The notes under the pieces are model-generated. The model saw only the letters and a program-made list of their open reading frames with translations, was not told the origin of the DNA and ran no database searches. Positions 41,955 to 51,054 of a stretch of DNA of 64,000 bases are shown here, piece after piece. How positions within the stretch are numbered: the stretch's first letter is position 1; each line of letters begins with the position of its first letter. The stretch lies in contig CAXTKD010000008.1 in the NCBI GenBank assembly GCA_964244885.1, positions 1 to 64,000 on the forward strand, given 5' to 3'. The translations under genes were made by a program, and so were the position numbers. The DNA is from CAXTKD01 sp964244885 (GTDB lineage Bacteria; Pseudomonadota; Alphaproteobacteria; Sphingomonadales; Sphingomonadaceae).

Positions 41955-44162
41955 CTAGAACTTCTGCGTCAATTCAACGCCGTACATCCGCGGCTCGCCG
42001 TACAGAACCTGGTGGTTAGAGCCATTGAAGCGCGAAAACACGTAATAGCCCTTGTCGGTCAGGTTGCGTCCGAAAATCGCGAGCGAGGTACGGCCGTTTT
42101 CGGATTCCACCCCTATCCTGCCGCTGAGCAGCGTATAACCGCTCTGCCTGTTGCCAGGCAGATTGTCCGGCTGGAAATAGGTGACGCCCGTATAGCGCGC
42201 AGTGGCGCGGGCCGTAATGTAGCCGAACGACACCGGGATGCGCAGATCCGCGGTCCCGTCGGCACTCCATGCGGGAGCGAGCTCGACATGGTTGCCGGTG
42301 TAGGAGACCAGTACGCCACCCACCCGCGCCGCGTCGGGGAAGCGTATATAGCGCGTGTGGAGCCGGCTGAGGCTGCCGCTCAGAGTGAGTATGTCCGTCG
42401 GGCGCGCGTTCGCCTCGATTTCGAAGCCCTTGATCCGCGCCTTGCCGGCATTGCCGACCTGGATGATCGGAATGCCCGCCCCCAGGAATTGCGAGACCTG
42501 CTTGTTGTCGAACGTGTCGTAGAACGCGTCGGCGCTGAAGTTGATCAGGCCGTTTAGCAGCCGCCCCTTCATGCCCGCCTCGAAGTTGAGCAGCTTTTCC
42601 GGCGCGAAGCTCAAGGACGATGGCAGGATCCCGGTGGCGTTGATCGCCTCGACATTGAAGCCGCCCGATTTGAAGCCCCGGCTGGCCGTGCCGTAGAAAG
42701 ACAGGCTATCGCTTGGGCGATAGTTTACGCTCCCGGTCCAGGACACATCGTTGTCGCGGCGCCTGAGGTTGGGGAAGTTGTAGTTCAGGGTCCTGTTGTT
42801 CTGTAGGAAGTCACCCGTTTTCTTTTCGGTGGTATAGCGGATACCGCCGGTCACGGTGATCTGGTCCGTCGGATGGATATCGACGTTCGCGAAGCCCGCG
42901 AAGGATTCGGTATCCACGTGCGCCTGAGTCTCGAAGCCGTTGATGAGGGATCCGGCGACGAGCGTTGCCCGATAGGCATAGGCTTTCTGATTGAAGTAGT
43001 AGCCACCGATCACATAGCGGACCAGCCCAGTGTCCGGCGAGGACAGGCGCAGCTCCTGCGAGAAGAAATGCGACTGATCGCTGAACGGGCCGGATCGTAC
43101 GGTGTCGATCGGAAGGCTGTCGGCGTCACTATAGATGACGACGTTGTTCCGTCGCCAGCCCGTCACCGCTGTAAGCGTATGCCCGGCACCCGCTTCGTAG
43201 TCGATCGTCTGGGACAGGCCAGTGGTGCGCATGCGCTGCTGGTTGCTCTGGTCGAGGCTGGTGCGCAGGCGCGTGTTCAGCCCCGCGTAGGGCAGGCCGG
43301 TGCCGGCGAACGGTGGCGCGAGCTGCGTCAGCGCAAAGCTGCTGTTGTTCGCGGTATGATCCGCCGTCCAGTAGAAGCTCAGATCGGGCGACGGCTGCCA
43401 GACCAGCTGCAGCCGGCCGCCGCGCCGCTTCACGTCGTCCAGTTTCTGCCCGTCAAATGCGTTGTAGACATAGCCGTCCCGCGTGGTGGTGCTCAGCGTT
43501 ATGCCCGCGAACAGGTTGCTCGCCAGCGGACCGCTCACCGTTCCCTTCAGGATGAGCGCTTCATAGTTGCCGTAGGAGCCCTGGAACTGTCCGCGGAATT
43601 CGTCCGACGGCCGTTCGGTGAGGATGTTGATCACACCGCCCGTCGTGTTCTTGCCGAACAGCGTGCCCTGGGGACCGCGCAGGACCTCGAGCTGGGAGAT
43701 ATTGGACAAGTCTTGGTTGTACCCCGACGTCCGTCCGGCGAAGACGCCGTCGATGTAGATGCTGACGCCGCTCTCGGTGCCGACGTTGCGCGGATCGCCG
43801 CCGACGCCGCGGATGCTGATCTGGTTGTTGAGGTCGCCGCGCGGCGAATATTGCAGGTTGGGAACGGAGTTCTGGATGTCGCTGACGGAGTTGATGCCCG
43901 AGCGACGCAGTTGATCGCCGGAGAAGGCGGTAATCGAGATTGGCACCTCCAGTAGCGATTCCGCGCGCTTGCGCGCCGTCACCACGATTTCACCTTGAGA
44001 CGCGACGGCCTCGTCGGCGGCGGTGTCCGGGGCGGTCGCCGTCTGGGCCATGGCCGGCGTCGCCAGCACCGCCGAGAACAGCAGGGTTGATGCCGAGGCT
44101 CCGAGCATGAGGAGAGCTCGTGAACTCGAAGCTAATGAACACGCTTGGATCGCTGTCGTCAT
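41955..44162 (-). CDS. TonB-dependent outer-membrane receptor 3
   Basis: A 735-residue receptor from ATG 44162, with AAGGGG upstream. It has a signal peptide ending ATPAMAQ and a TonB-box region GEIVVTARKRAESLLEVPISI. The plug contains ISIRGVGGDPRNVGTESGVSIYIDGVF and LEVLRGPQGTLFGKNTTGG. The barrel ends in MYGVELTQKF with terminal Phe. It lies inside an operon that also encodes an inner-membrane MFS transporter and cytosolic enzymes. The operon therefore encodes uptake across both membranes and catabolism of a single substrate, probably an aromatic or amide-linked aromatic. Confidence 0.92.
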   Translation of the reverse strand: MTTAIQACSLASSSRALLMLGASASTLLFSAVLATPAMAQTATAPDTAADEAVASQGEIVVTARKRAESLLEVPISITAFSGDQLRRSGINSVSDIQNSVPNLQYSPRGDLNNQISIRGVGGDPRNVGTESGVSIYIDGVFAGRTSGYNQDLSNISQLEVLRGPQGTLFGKNTTGGVINILTERPSDEFRGQFQGSYGNYEALILKGTVSGPLASNLFAGITLSTTTRDGYVYNAFDGQKLDDVKRRGGRLQLVWQPSPDLSFYWTADHTANNSSFALTQLAPPFAGTGLPYAGLNTRLRTSLDQSNQQRMRTTGLSQTIDYEAGAGHTLTAVTGWRRNNVVIYSDADSLPIDTVRSGPFSDQSHFFSQELRLSSPDTGLVRYVIGGYYFNQKAYAYRATLVAGSLINGFETQAHVDTESFAGFANVDIHPTDQITVTGGIRYTTEKKTGDFLQNNRTLNYNFPNLRRRDNDVSWTGSVNYRPSDSLSFYGTASRGFKSGGFNVEAINATGILPSSLSFAPEKLLNFEAGMKGRLLNGLINFSADAFYDTFDNKQVSQFLGAGIPIIQVGNAGKARIKGFEIEANARPTDILTLSGSLSRLHTRYIRFPDAARVGGVLVSYTGNHVELAPAWSADGTADLRIPVSFGYITARATARYTGVTYFQPDNLPGNRQSGYTLLSGRIGVESENGRTSLAIFGRNLTDKGYYVFSRFNGSNHQVLYGEPRMYGVELTQKF

Positions 44163-44233
44163 GAGATGTCCCCTTTGTGACTAGTTGCGGCGCGTTGCCG
44201 GATGTGATGTTCAAGTCCCTCCCTGGCGCCCCG

Positions 44234-45625
44234 TTATGATCGGGGTCGCGGCACGCTTTTCACTGAAAAAACGGAAGTGCTATTCTGGCTGCGGAACCGT
44301 GGATCGATGCCGGCTGTGCCGTCGGTCAGCAGAATGCGTCGAAGTGTCGTCAAGAGAACGACCGCGACGATGATCGCCACCATCATCGTGTAGAACATCG
44401 CCATACGCAGTGCGTGCGGCTGATCTGACGTATAGTCGGCGAGGTTGCCGATAACGACGGAGCCGATGCCGATGCCAATGACGTTGCAGGAAAGCACGTA
44501 GATAGCGGACACGAGGCTGCGGCGCGCTCCAGGCGTGATAGCCTGGATCAGGGCCGGCACGACCCCCATGGGCATGCCGAGGACGAAATGCAGACATGCG
44601 GCCAACGCCAGCATCTGCATTCCCGGTGCGACGACCGGCAGAAGCAGCAGGAGGCCCAAGGCGATAGCAGAGGAGACCGGCGGCACCAGCATTCGTGCGT
44701 CGGCGCGCCCGCGCCGTTGCAGCTTGTCGGTCAGCCAGCCGCCAGCGAGAACGCCGGCCGGCGCGACGACCAGCAGGGTGACGCCGTAGGCAACGCCGAT
44801 CTGTTGCGGCGTCCAGCCCGCCTCGCGGGCGAAGATCGACGGAAGCCAGTTGAGCAGCGCGTAGCCGCAGCCGATCTCGCTCGCAGTGCCGATGAAAAGC
44901 AGCGCATAAATCGAGCGGAATCCGATCGGCCATCGACTATCGCCGCCTTCGCCGGGGTCACTGATCGACAGTGCCGCGGGCGCACGGCGTTCCTTCAGGA
45001 AAAGGAGCGCGACGATGAATATCGGCGCCGGCAGCGCGGCCGCGACAAAGGTCTGTTGCCACGGGCGCAGATCGCCAATGAACGGCAGATGCGCTCCGCC
45101 TCCGCCCATGAAGAAAGCGTAGACGAATCCGGCGGTAAGCATCGACAGCCCGATGCCGAGGAAGCCGCCCATCTGGAACACGCTCGTCGCCAGGTTTACC
45201 CGCCCGCCGGCGAATCTGTCGTGGATGATCGCATAGCTTGCCGGAACCAGTCCGGCCTCCCCCGCGCCGACGCCGATCCGGGCGATCATGAGCTGGCCGA
45301 AGCTGTTGGCGTAGCCGCAGGCCGCGGTCGCGGCGCTCCAGACTGTCATGCCGATGACGATCGTGCCCTTGCGCGACCATCGATCGGCGATCCAGCCGAG
45401 CGGCAGGCCCAGTCCCGCATAGAACAGGCCGAACGCAATGCCGTTGAGCAACCCGAGCTGCCCGTCGGTGAGCTGAAGATCGTGCTTGATCGGCTCGAGC
45501 ATGAGCGACAAGGCGAAGCGGTCGATGAAGGCAAACACCGCGGCGGCGGACAGCAGGAGCACGACGAGCCAGTCGGCGGCGGTGCTTCCCTCCTGACTTG
45601 GCTCGGCGTTCACATTTGCCTCCAT
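44234..45625 (-). CDS. MFS transporter, spinster-like
   Basis: A 463-residue protein with twelve predicted helices. Motifs are FIDRFALSLMLEPIKHDL in helix 1, GWIADRWSRKGTIVIGMTVWS in loop 2-3 and RIGVGAGEAGLVPASYAIIHD in helix 4. This matches the spinster / ACS-like MFS proteins common in sphingomonad catabolic operons. It probably takes the operon's substrate from the periplasm into the cytosol after the downstream TonB receptor has brought it through the outer membrane. ATG 45625 is preferred over TTG 45628. Confidence 0.87.
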   Translation of the reverse strand: MEANVNAEPSQEGSTAADWLVVLLLSAAAVFAFIDRFALSLMLEPIKHDLQLTDGQLGLLNGIAFGLFYAGLGLPLGWIADRWSRKGTIVIGMTVWSAATAACGYANSFGQLMIARIGVGAGEAGLVPASYAIIHDRFAGGRVNLATSVFQMGGFLGIGLSMLTAGFVYAFFMGGGGAHLPFIGDLRPWQQTFVAAALPAPIFIVALLFLKERRAPAALSISDPGEGGDSRWPIGFRSIYALLFIGTASEIGCGYALLNWLPSIFAREAGWTPQQIGVAYGVTLLVVAPAGVLAGGWLTDKLQRRGRADARMLVPPVSSAIALGLLLLLPVVAPGMQMLALAACLHFVLGMPMGVVPALIQAITPGARRSLVSAIYVLSCNVIGIGIGSVVIGNLADYTSDQPHALRMAMFYTMMVAIIVAVVLLTTLRRILLTDGTAGIDPRFRSQNSTSVFSVKSVPRPRS

Positions 45626-45681
45626 CAACGAAGATATGCGGCGGGGTCGGCGCTCAATCGAACGTAATCACGGGCCATCGT

Positions 45682-46359
45682 TCATGCTGACTGTCGCGCC
45701 AGCGCTTCCTCGACGATCCGAGTGGCGCCTGACAGGTCGGCCCAGACGAAGTCGAAATCCGCGACTTTCGCGGCATGCTCCGCCTTGCGCGCATCGAACG
45801 CGATCGCTTCGTCCACCGTTTGCTCGACCTCGGCACGCGGGATGACGAGGATTCCGTTGTCGTCGGCCAGAATCGCGTCGCCGGGCGAGACGATGACCCC
45901 GCCGCAGCTGACGTCGACGTTGAGCGCGCCGCCGATGCCGCGATGCTTGGTGGTGATCGGGGTTATGCTTCGGCACCATATCGGCAGCCCGACCCTGGCG
46001 GCCGCGGCGATGTCGTGTCCCGCGCCGTCGATGATAACGCCAGCTACGCCTAGCTTCGCCGCGGCGGCGGCCGACATCCCGCCCCAGCTCGCGACATGCT
46101 GATCGGCGCCGCGCTCGATTACGAGGACATCCCCCGGGCGGACAAACTTGAGCGCATAGTGGACGATCGAAGAATCCGGTACGGTCACTCGAACCGTCAC
46201 CGCGGTTCCGGCGATCTTCGCGCCTGGCATGCGCGCGAGAAGGCCGGAGTCCATAAACCCCGTGTCGCGAAAATGGCCGACCGTTCCCGTCCAGGTCTGG
46301 GCGAGCCGCGCCCGCAAGCCCTGCGAGATTGCCGGTGGACTGGGGTTTACGATAAACAT
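45682..46359 (-). CDS. RraA-family aldolase, LigK/GalC-like
   Basis: A 225-residue protein starting at ATG 46359 (GGAG nine bases upstream); ATG 46374 is an alternative. It shows the RraA-fold aldolase features: GTAVTVRVTVPDSSIVHYAL, the loop DVLVIERGADQHVASWGGMSAAAA, GVIIDGAGHD and the metal/substrate motif GGVIVSPGDAILADDNGILVIP. In protocatechuate and gallate pathways this family (LigK, GalC) cleaves 4-carboxy-4-hydroxy-2-oxoadipate to pyruvate and oxaloacetate. It is the first gene of a five-gene minus-strand operon, 17 kb from ligI. It may supply the missing last step of the lig pathway or act on a different hydroxy-oxo acid. Confidence 0.8.
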   Translation of the reverse strand: MFIVNPSPPAISQGLRARLAQTWTGTVGHFRDTGFMDSGLLARMPGAKIAGTAVTVRVTVPDSSIVHYALKFVRPGDVLVIERGADQHVASWGGMSAAAAAKLGVAGVIIDGAGHDIAAAARVGLPIWCRSITPITTKHRGIGGALNVDVSCGGVIVSPGDAILADDNGILVIPRAEVEQTVDEAIAFDARKAEHAAKVADFDFVWADLSGATRIVEEALARQSA

Positions 46360-46625
46360 CGGGAGCGGCTCCATCTGCAGAGGCGGTCGGCCTGGGTTAG
46401 ATCTTATGACGTCAGCGTCACCATGCTCCTCGGCCGATCATCGGCCTCGCTCGATATGCTTTTCGTCAGCAGACGGGTCGGTCGAGATTGTCGCTCCTCA
46501 ATGAGGAGCTGGCTGCGGTTTCTCGGTGCCTCTACGTCATTCGACTGTCATAAGCTGACCTGATTCTTGGCCAGATCAAAGAACCTAAAAATCGCTAAAT
46601 GAGTATACCAAGAAGCGCTGGACGT
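46360..46625. promoter_or_regulatory. Promoter region with three dyads upstream of the aldolase operon
   Basis: This gap holds TGACGTCA (46407-46414), GGCCGAT-C-ATCGGCC (46432-46446, perfect 7+1+7) and GCTCCTCA-A-TGAGGAGC (46493-46509, perfect 8+1+8). They sit upstream of the RraA-type gene and downstream of the MocR gene. Such odd-centred dyads suit dimeric repressors. Which protein binds is unknown. Confidence 0.45.
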
Positions 46626-48032
46626 TCAGAGGTTGAGGCCGATGATATCCGCCAGCCGGACGCATGCGTCCGCCGTTCTCGGCCCGTAATTCGTGATGCT
46701 GAGAAGCAGGCCCGATTGTGTCTGTCCCGCCCTTCCATACCAGGTGGAAAGCGGTATCGGGGCCAGCCGGTATTTCTGGGCCTGCTCGGCGATAGCGACG
46801 TCACTGACCCCCGGAGGCAGGCTGAGCAGGATGGTGAGACCGGCCACTTTCGCTTCCGCCAGCTCGCCGAGCCGGCTCCGGGCGATATGGTCGAGCAGCA
46901 AGTCGCGCCGAGCGCCATAGAGCCGCTTCATCTTGCGCAGATGCCGCAGATAATGTCCGTCGCGCACGAACTCCGCGATCGCGGTCTGCACCATCGGGCT
47001 GGGCGCGGGCGCGATGGACGTGGCGGCCTCCCCGAAGCGCGCCGCTAGCGCCGTTGGCACCACCAGAAAGCCCAGCCGCACCGTCGGACTGATCGTCTTG
47101 CTGAATGTGCCGATATGGATCACGCGTCCGCCCGGATGGCTGGCGGCCAAGGCGGGAGCGGCTCGCCCCTTCAGCTGAAGTTCGCCCAAGTAATCGTCTT
47201 CGATGATCCAGGCATCGGACCGCTGCGCCCACTTCAACAGCGCGTTGCGCCGCGCCAGTGACATGGTCGAACCGAATGGCGCCTGCTGTCCCGGGGTGAC
47301 GACGGCGAGGGCCGCGTCGGGGGCTCGGGCGATGCCGTCCTCGACGCTTATTCCCTCGGCGTCCACGCTGACCGGCACAATCTCCATACGCGAAAACGCC
47401 AGGGCGCTGCGCGTAATCGGGTAGCCTGGATCTTCAACCCACGCCTTCTGCCCGTCGAGCGCCAGCACCCTCATGGCGAGGCCAAGCGAGCCGCCATAGC
47501 CGGTCGTCACGATAATCTGCGAAGGCGTACAGGATATCCCGCGCGCTAGAGCTATATAGGCCGCGATCTGCTGCCGAAGACCAAGCTCGCCACGCGGATC
47601 GGGGAAATGCGCCGGAGTCAACGCGATCGCCTTGGTGGTGTTAGTCAGGATGCGTGACCATGTCTTGAAAGGGAAACTGTCCTGCGCCGGGATTCCCATC
47701 TGGAACAGTTCCACGCCCGAATTGAAGTCCAGATACAGCTCCGCCAGAGGCGGCGGCTCGGCCTGTCCGTCCATGCTGGCCGTGCTTGGCGGCGTTTCGA
47801 CCACTCTCGTGCCGGCCGAGCCGGATGCCACGACGAGCAACTCGTCGGCCAAACGCTCATACGCGACTCTCACCGTTCCGCGCGCTATGCCGAGTTGCGA
47901 CGCCAGATCGCGCCACGAAGGCAGGCGGGCGCCGGGCTTCAGGCGTCCCTCGCGGATCGCGGCGGTGATGCCGTCGCGCACCTGATCGGCCAGCGATGTC
48001 TTGGAATTCCGGTCAAGGCGGATATCGATCAT
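46626..48032 (-). CDS. MocR-type regulator (GntR helix-turn-helix plus aminotransferase domain)
   Basis: About 468 residues from ATG 48032; GTG 48047 is an alternative. Residues 1-75 are a GntR winged helix (SLADQVRDGITAAIREGRLKPGARLPSWRDLASQLGI). The rest is a fold-type I aminotransferase domain with IIVTTGYGGSLGLAM, WVEDPGYPITR, the Asp in WIIEDDYLGEL, the PLP Lys in HIGTFSKTISPTVRLGFLV, and the terminal Arg region. MocR proteins sense PLP with an amine or amino acid. It lies between two catabolic arms and divergent from the RidA gene, so it probably controls one or both in response to an amino compound. Confidence 0.92.
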   Translation of the reverse strand: MIDIRLDRNSKTSLADQVRDGITAAIREGRLKPGARLPSWRDLASQLGIARGTVRVAYERLADELLVVASGSAGTRVVETPPSTASMDGQAEPPPLAELYLDFNSGVELFQMGIPAQDSFPFKTWSRILTNTTKAIALTPAHFPDPRGELGLRQQIAAYIALARGISCTPSQIIVTTGYGGSLGLAMRVLALDGQKAWVEDPGYPITRSALAFSRMEIVPVSVDAEGISVEDGIARAPDAALAVVTPGQQAPFGSTMSLARRNALLKWAQRSDAWIIEDDYLGELQLKGRAAPALAASHPGGRVIHIGTFSKTISPTVRLGFLVVPTALAARFGEAATSIAPAPSPMVQTAIAEFVRDGHYLRHLRKMKRLYGARRDLLLDHIARSRLGELAEAKVAGLTILLSLPPGVSDVAIAEQAQKYRLAPIPLSTWYGRAGQTQSGLLLSITNYGPRTADACVRLADIIGLNL

Positions 48033-48079
48033 GGGCGGATGGTACACTCATTTCTCATATTCTAGGTTCTTTTTTTTGG

Positions 48080-48091
48080 CTTCGTACGAAG
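48080..48091. promoter_or_regulatory. Palindrome in the divergent MocR / RidA promoter region
   Basis: CTTCGTACGAAG is a perfect 12-bp palindrome in the roughly 200-bp gap between the divergent MocR and RidA-type genes. It is 48 bp from the MocR start and follows a run of eight T. It is a candidate operator for the MocR protein. Confidence 0.4.
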
Positions 48092-48234
48092 ACATCCTGT
48101 CTCGCGATAGGCACGAACAAGCTCAGGGAAGGCGTTGGTTCCAGGGGCGACCCATCCCGAAATAACATCAGTACGCAAGCCGTCTTTCATCCACCGCACG
48201 CCGTTGAAGTGTCACAGGCAGCAGAGGAAGCGTC

Positions 48235-48624
48235 ATGCTCAAAACCAGAAACCCGAGCACGATAGCGCCGCCCGTCGGGGCCTACAGCCACGGCGTGGAG
48301 GTAAGTCCGAACGCACGTTGGCTCTCCGTCGCCGGACAGGCCGGCATCTATCCCGACGGTACGCTAGCCCAAGGTTTCGAGGCGCAGCACGAACAGATCT
48401 GGTTGAACACGCTCGCCATCCTGGCCGATGCCGACATGGGGCCGGAGAACATCGTGCACATCAACGTCTATTCGACCGACCCCGACGGCATCAAATGGCT
48501 CGCAGTGCACCGGAAAAAATATCTTCATCCCGATCACACTCCTAGCTCGACCTATGTGCTGATCAGCGGCCTCGCCAGACCCGATTGGGTGGTGGAGATG
48601 GAATGCATCGCGGCAAAGGCCTGA
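48235..48624 (+). CDS. RidA-fold protein lacking the usual catalytic arginine
   Basis: A 129-residue cytosolic member of the YjgF/YER057c/UK114 superfamily: WLSVAGQAGIYPDG, FEAQHEQIWLNTLAILADADMG, NIVHINVYSTDPD and WVVEMECIAAKA. In E. coli RidA the catalytic Arg105 lies in an ARS motif. Here the equivalent stretch reads TPSSTYVLISGLA with no arginine. It is therefore probably one of the Rid subfamilies that do not hydrolyse imines in the RidA manner. Some such proteins act in amino-aromatic degradation. It opens the plus-strand arm divergent from the MocR gene. Confidence 0.85.
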   Translation: MLKTRNPSTIAPPVGAYSHGVEVSPNARWLSVAGQAGIYPDGTLAQGFEAQHEQIWLNTLAILADADMGPENIVHINVYSTDPDGIKWLAVHRKKYLHPDHTPSSTYVLISGLARPDWVVEMECIAAKA

Positions 48625-48697
48625 TCCAATCATGTCGATCCGGCAACGGGTCCCATCGGTAAAGACATCAGTGTAGAAAGACAAAGACGTGGGCGAT

Positions 48698-49084
48698 ATG
48701 GCGAACGCCACCGAAGAGCGGCACAAAGAAATCGCGATTGCATTTTACGAGGCGGCGCTAAACCGGCACGATTTCGAAGATGCCAAGCGGTATATGGGGC
48801 CGACCTACACCCAGCATAATCCCAACGCGGCGGATTCGCCCGAGGGGTTCGCGGCGTTCCTCGATTTTCTCAAGGAACATCATCCCCAATCGCGCGGTAT
48901 CATCAAGCGCATCTGGGCCGATGGCGACTATGTCATCATGCACGTGCTGGAGCGTCGCCATCCCGACGACCGTGGCGACGCGGTGGTCGATATCTTCCGT
49001 TTCGAAAACGACAAGATCGTCGAGCATTGGGATGTCACCCAGCCCATTCCGGAAAAGCTCGCGCATGACAACGGCATGATCTGA
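48698..49084 (+). CDS. SnoaL-like / NTF2-fold protein
   Basis: A 128-residue protein from ATG 48698; GTG 48689 is an alternative and neither has a strong ribosome-binding site. The pattern EIAIAFYEAALNRHDFEDAKRYMG, then YTQHNPNAADSPEGFAAFLDFL and VVDIFRFENDKIVEHWDVTQPIPE is that of the SnoaL-type family (DUF4440-like, polyketide-cyclase fold). Members are isomerases, cyclases or small-molecule binders. It lies between the RidA-fold gene and an NAD(P)-binding gene in a same-strand series. The substrate is unknown. Confidence 0.85.
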   Translation: MANATEERHKEIAIAFYEAALNRHDFEDAKRYMGPTYTQHNPNAADSPEGFAAFLDFLKEHHPQSRGIIKRIWADGDYVIMHVLERRHPDDRGDAVVDIFRFENDKIVEHWDVTQPIPEKLAHDNGMI

Positions 49085-49114
49085 ACATCCGCTGGTCGGA
49101 ACGAGGAGCCGCGC

Positions 49115-49726
49115 ATGAAGATTGCGGTCATCGGCGCATCGGGCAACGCGGGAGCCAGGCTCGTTCGAGAGGCCCAGCGCCGCGGTCATGTAGTGACGGC
49201 GATCACGCGGAATCCATTCACCTATACCAAATTGGCCGACGAAGGTGTCGCGGCCGGAGATGTGCAGGATCCCGGCACACTCGCTGCGGCGCTCGCCGGT
49301 CACGATGTTGTTATCAGCTCGGTTACGTTCGTCGCGACCGATCCTCAGAAGCTGCTCGCCGCCATACGGGCCAGCGGGGTCAGACGCTACCTGGCGGTCG
49401 GCGGCGCCGGCAGCCTGGAGGTCACATCGGGCAAGCTGTTCATCGACGCGCCCGACTTTCCCGCCTCGGTGCTGGAGGAGTCGCGGTGCGGCAGGGCGCT
49501 GCTCGAGGCGTTGCGCTCTGTCGATGACCTGGACTGGACGATGATCGCGCCGTCGGCCTTCTTCGTTCCCGGCGAGCGCACCGGCAGGTTCAGACTCGGC
49601 GAAGATGAGCTGCTGGTCGATTCGAGCGGCCGGAGCTGGATCAGTTACGAGGATCTGGCGGTGGCGATGTTCGATGAGATCGAGACGCCCCGCGCGATCC
49701 GTAAGCGCATCACCGTTGGATATTGA
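49115..49726 (+). CDS. NAD(P)H-binding protein, atypical short-chain reductase (NmrA/YwnB type)
   Basis: A 203-residue Rossmann protein. The nucleotide motif IAVIGASGNAGARLVREAQRRGHVVTAITRN is followed by GDVQDPGTLAAALAGHDVVISSV and by RYLAVGGAGSLEV. This matches the atypical SDR group (NAD(P)H-binding, PF13460). These proteins reduce quinones, flavins or ketones, or only sense the NADP state. It precedes a flavin-dependent monooxygenase by 40 bp. It is not a canonical flavin reductase, so a role as electron donor to that enzyme is speculative. Confidence 0.85.
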   Translation: MKIAVIGASGNAGARLVREAQRRGHVVTAITRNPFTYTKLADEGVAAGDVQDPGTLAAALAGHDVVISSVTFVATDPQKLLAAIRASGVRRYLAVGGAGSLEVTSGKLFIDAPDFPASVLEESRCGRALLEALRSVDDLDWTMIAPSAFFVPGERTGRFRLGEDELLVDSSGRSWISYEDLAVAMFDEIETPRAIRKRITVGY

Positions 49727-49766
49727 ACGCCGCACGCTCACCGTCGATCATAAGGAATCGCACGCT

Positions 49767-51011
49767 ATGTCCACCTTGGCCCAGCCCGTCGTTCCGATCG
49801 CCCCGCTAGCGCTCGCCGCGCGCGATCCCTTCGCGGATATCCCGCCCCCGGCCTATTCGCTCGTGGCTGACGCCGCCGCCCTGTTCGACCGCATACGACC
49901 GCGCGCGCAAGAGAATGAGGACCAGCGTTTCGTGTCTGCCGACGTCGCCGACATGATCGGCGACAAGGGCCTGTTCCACATCGTTGTTCCCAAGCGGCAC
50001 GGCGGAGCCGGAGCCAACTTCCGCACGTTCGTCGATGCCGTGGCGGAGATCGGCCGCGCCGACGGCGGAACCGGCTGGGCGACCGCGCTGCTCAACGTCT
50101 GCGCATGGGTCGTCACGCTTTTTCCCGAGCGCGCGCAGAAGGAGGTCTTCACCGGCAGCCCGCTTAACCGGGTGTGCGGCGTATTCGCTCCCTCCTCGAC
50201 CGCCGAGAAAGTCGAAGGCGGTTATCGCGTGACGGGTGAATGGACCTACGCGTCGGGCTCCGCCCATGCGCAATGGTGCACCGTCGGCATCCCGCTCGGC
50301 ATCGATGCCGCAGGTGCGCCGATCCCCGCGCTGGCGCTAGTGCCGATGAGCGACATCACGATCAAGGATGTGTGGCATGTCGCCGGCATGCGCGCGTCTG
50401 GCAGCAACACGCTAGTCGCGAAGGACATCTTCGTCCCCGACTATCGCGTCCAAAGCTTCGAGGACTTGGCCACTGGCAATTACGCCAACGGCGACCCGGC
50501 GGAGCCGAGCCAGCACGCCTCCTTCCTGCCGGTAGCTGAGATCATCCTCGTCGCCGTCCAGATCGGCCTGGCCCGTGCCGCGATCGACCATACCCTGCAA
50601 AAAGGCGCGACCAAGACGGTGTCCTATACCGTGTTCACCCAAGCGAAGGATTCGCCGGTGCACCAGATCAAGCTTGCAGAAGCGGTGTCCGACGCCGATC
50701 AGGCATATTTATTGGTGATGCGCACCTGCGCCGACATCGATCGCGCCGCGCGCGATCGCGCGCCGCTGGATGTGAAGACGCGCGGCCGCATCCGCATGGA
50801 CGCCGGGCAGGCCGCCAAGCTCGCGCGAGAGTCGATCAATCGCCTGCTCAGCGTCAACGGGGCGGGCAGCTTCGCGCTGGTCAACCCGATCCAGCGCATC
50901 TGGCGTGACAGCGAGGTCGCTAGCCGCCACGCCTTCGTGTTCCCGGAGTTCTCCAGCCTGATGTACGGCCGGGCGCTCTTCGGGATCGAGGAGCTGGTGA
51001 TGCCCTTTTAA
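49767..51011 (+). CDS. Flavin-dependent monooxygenase of the acyl-CoA-dehydrogenase fold (HsaA-like)
   Basis: A 414-residue protein from ATG 49767. It has the acyl-CoA-dehydrogenase fold with HIVVPKRHGGAGANFRTFVDAVAEIGRADGGTGWATAL near the N-terminus and VEGGYRVTGEWTYASGSAHAQWCTVGIP in the middle beta domain. DVWHVAGMRASGSNTLVAKDIFVP and a C-terminal helical bundle follow. This layout is that of group D two-component hydroxylases such as HsaA and p-hydroxyphenylacetate C2, or of desulfurisation-type enzymes, which need reduced flavin from a partner. No typical flavin reductase gene lies in the window. It probably hydroxylates an aromatic compound. Confidence 0.85.
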   Translation: MSTLAQPVVPIAPLALAARDPFADIPPPAYSLVADAAALFDRIRPRAQENEDQRFVSADVADMIGDKGLFHIVVPKRHGGAGANFRTFVDAVAEIGRADGGTGWATALLNVCAWVVTLFPERAQKEVFTGSPLNRVCGVFAPSSTAEKVEGGYRVTGEWTYASGSAHAQWCTVGIPLGIDAAGAPIPALALVPMSDITIKDVWHVAGMRASGSNTLVAKDIFVPDYRVQSFEDLATGNYANGDPAEPSQHASFLPVAEIILVAVQIGLARAAIDHTLQKGATKTVSYTVFTQAKDSPVHQIKLAEAVSDADQAYLLVMRTCADIDRAARDRAPLDVKTRGRIRMDAGQAAKLARESINRLLSVNGAGSFALVNPIQRIWRDSEVASRHAFVFPEFSSLMYGRALFGIEELVMPF

Positions 51012-51054
51012 CGACGAGCGGGCCTGCGCCGCCCGCTGCTGACGAGGAGAGCGC

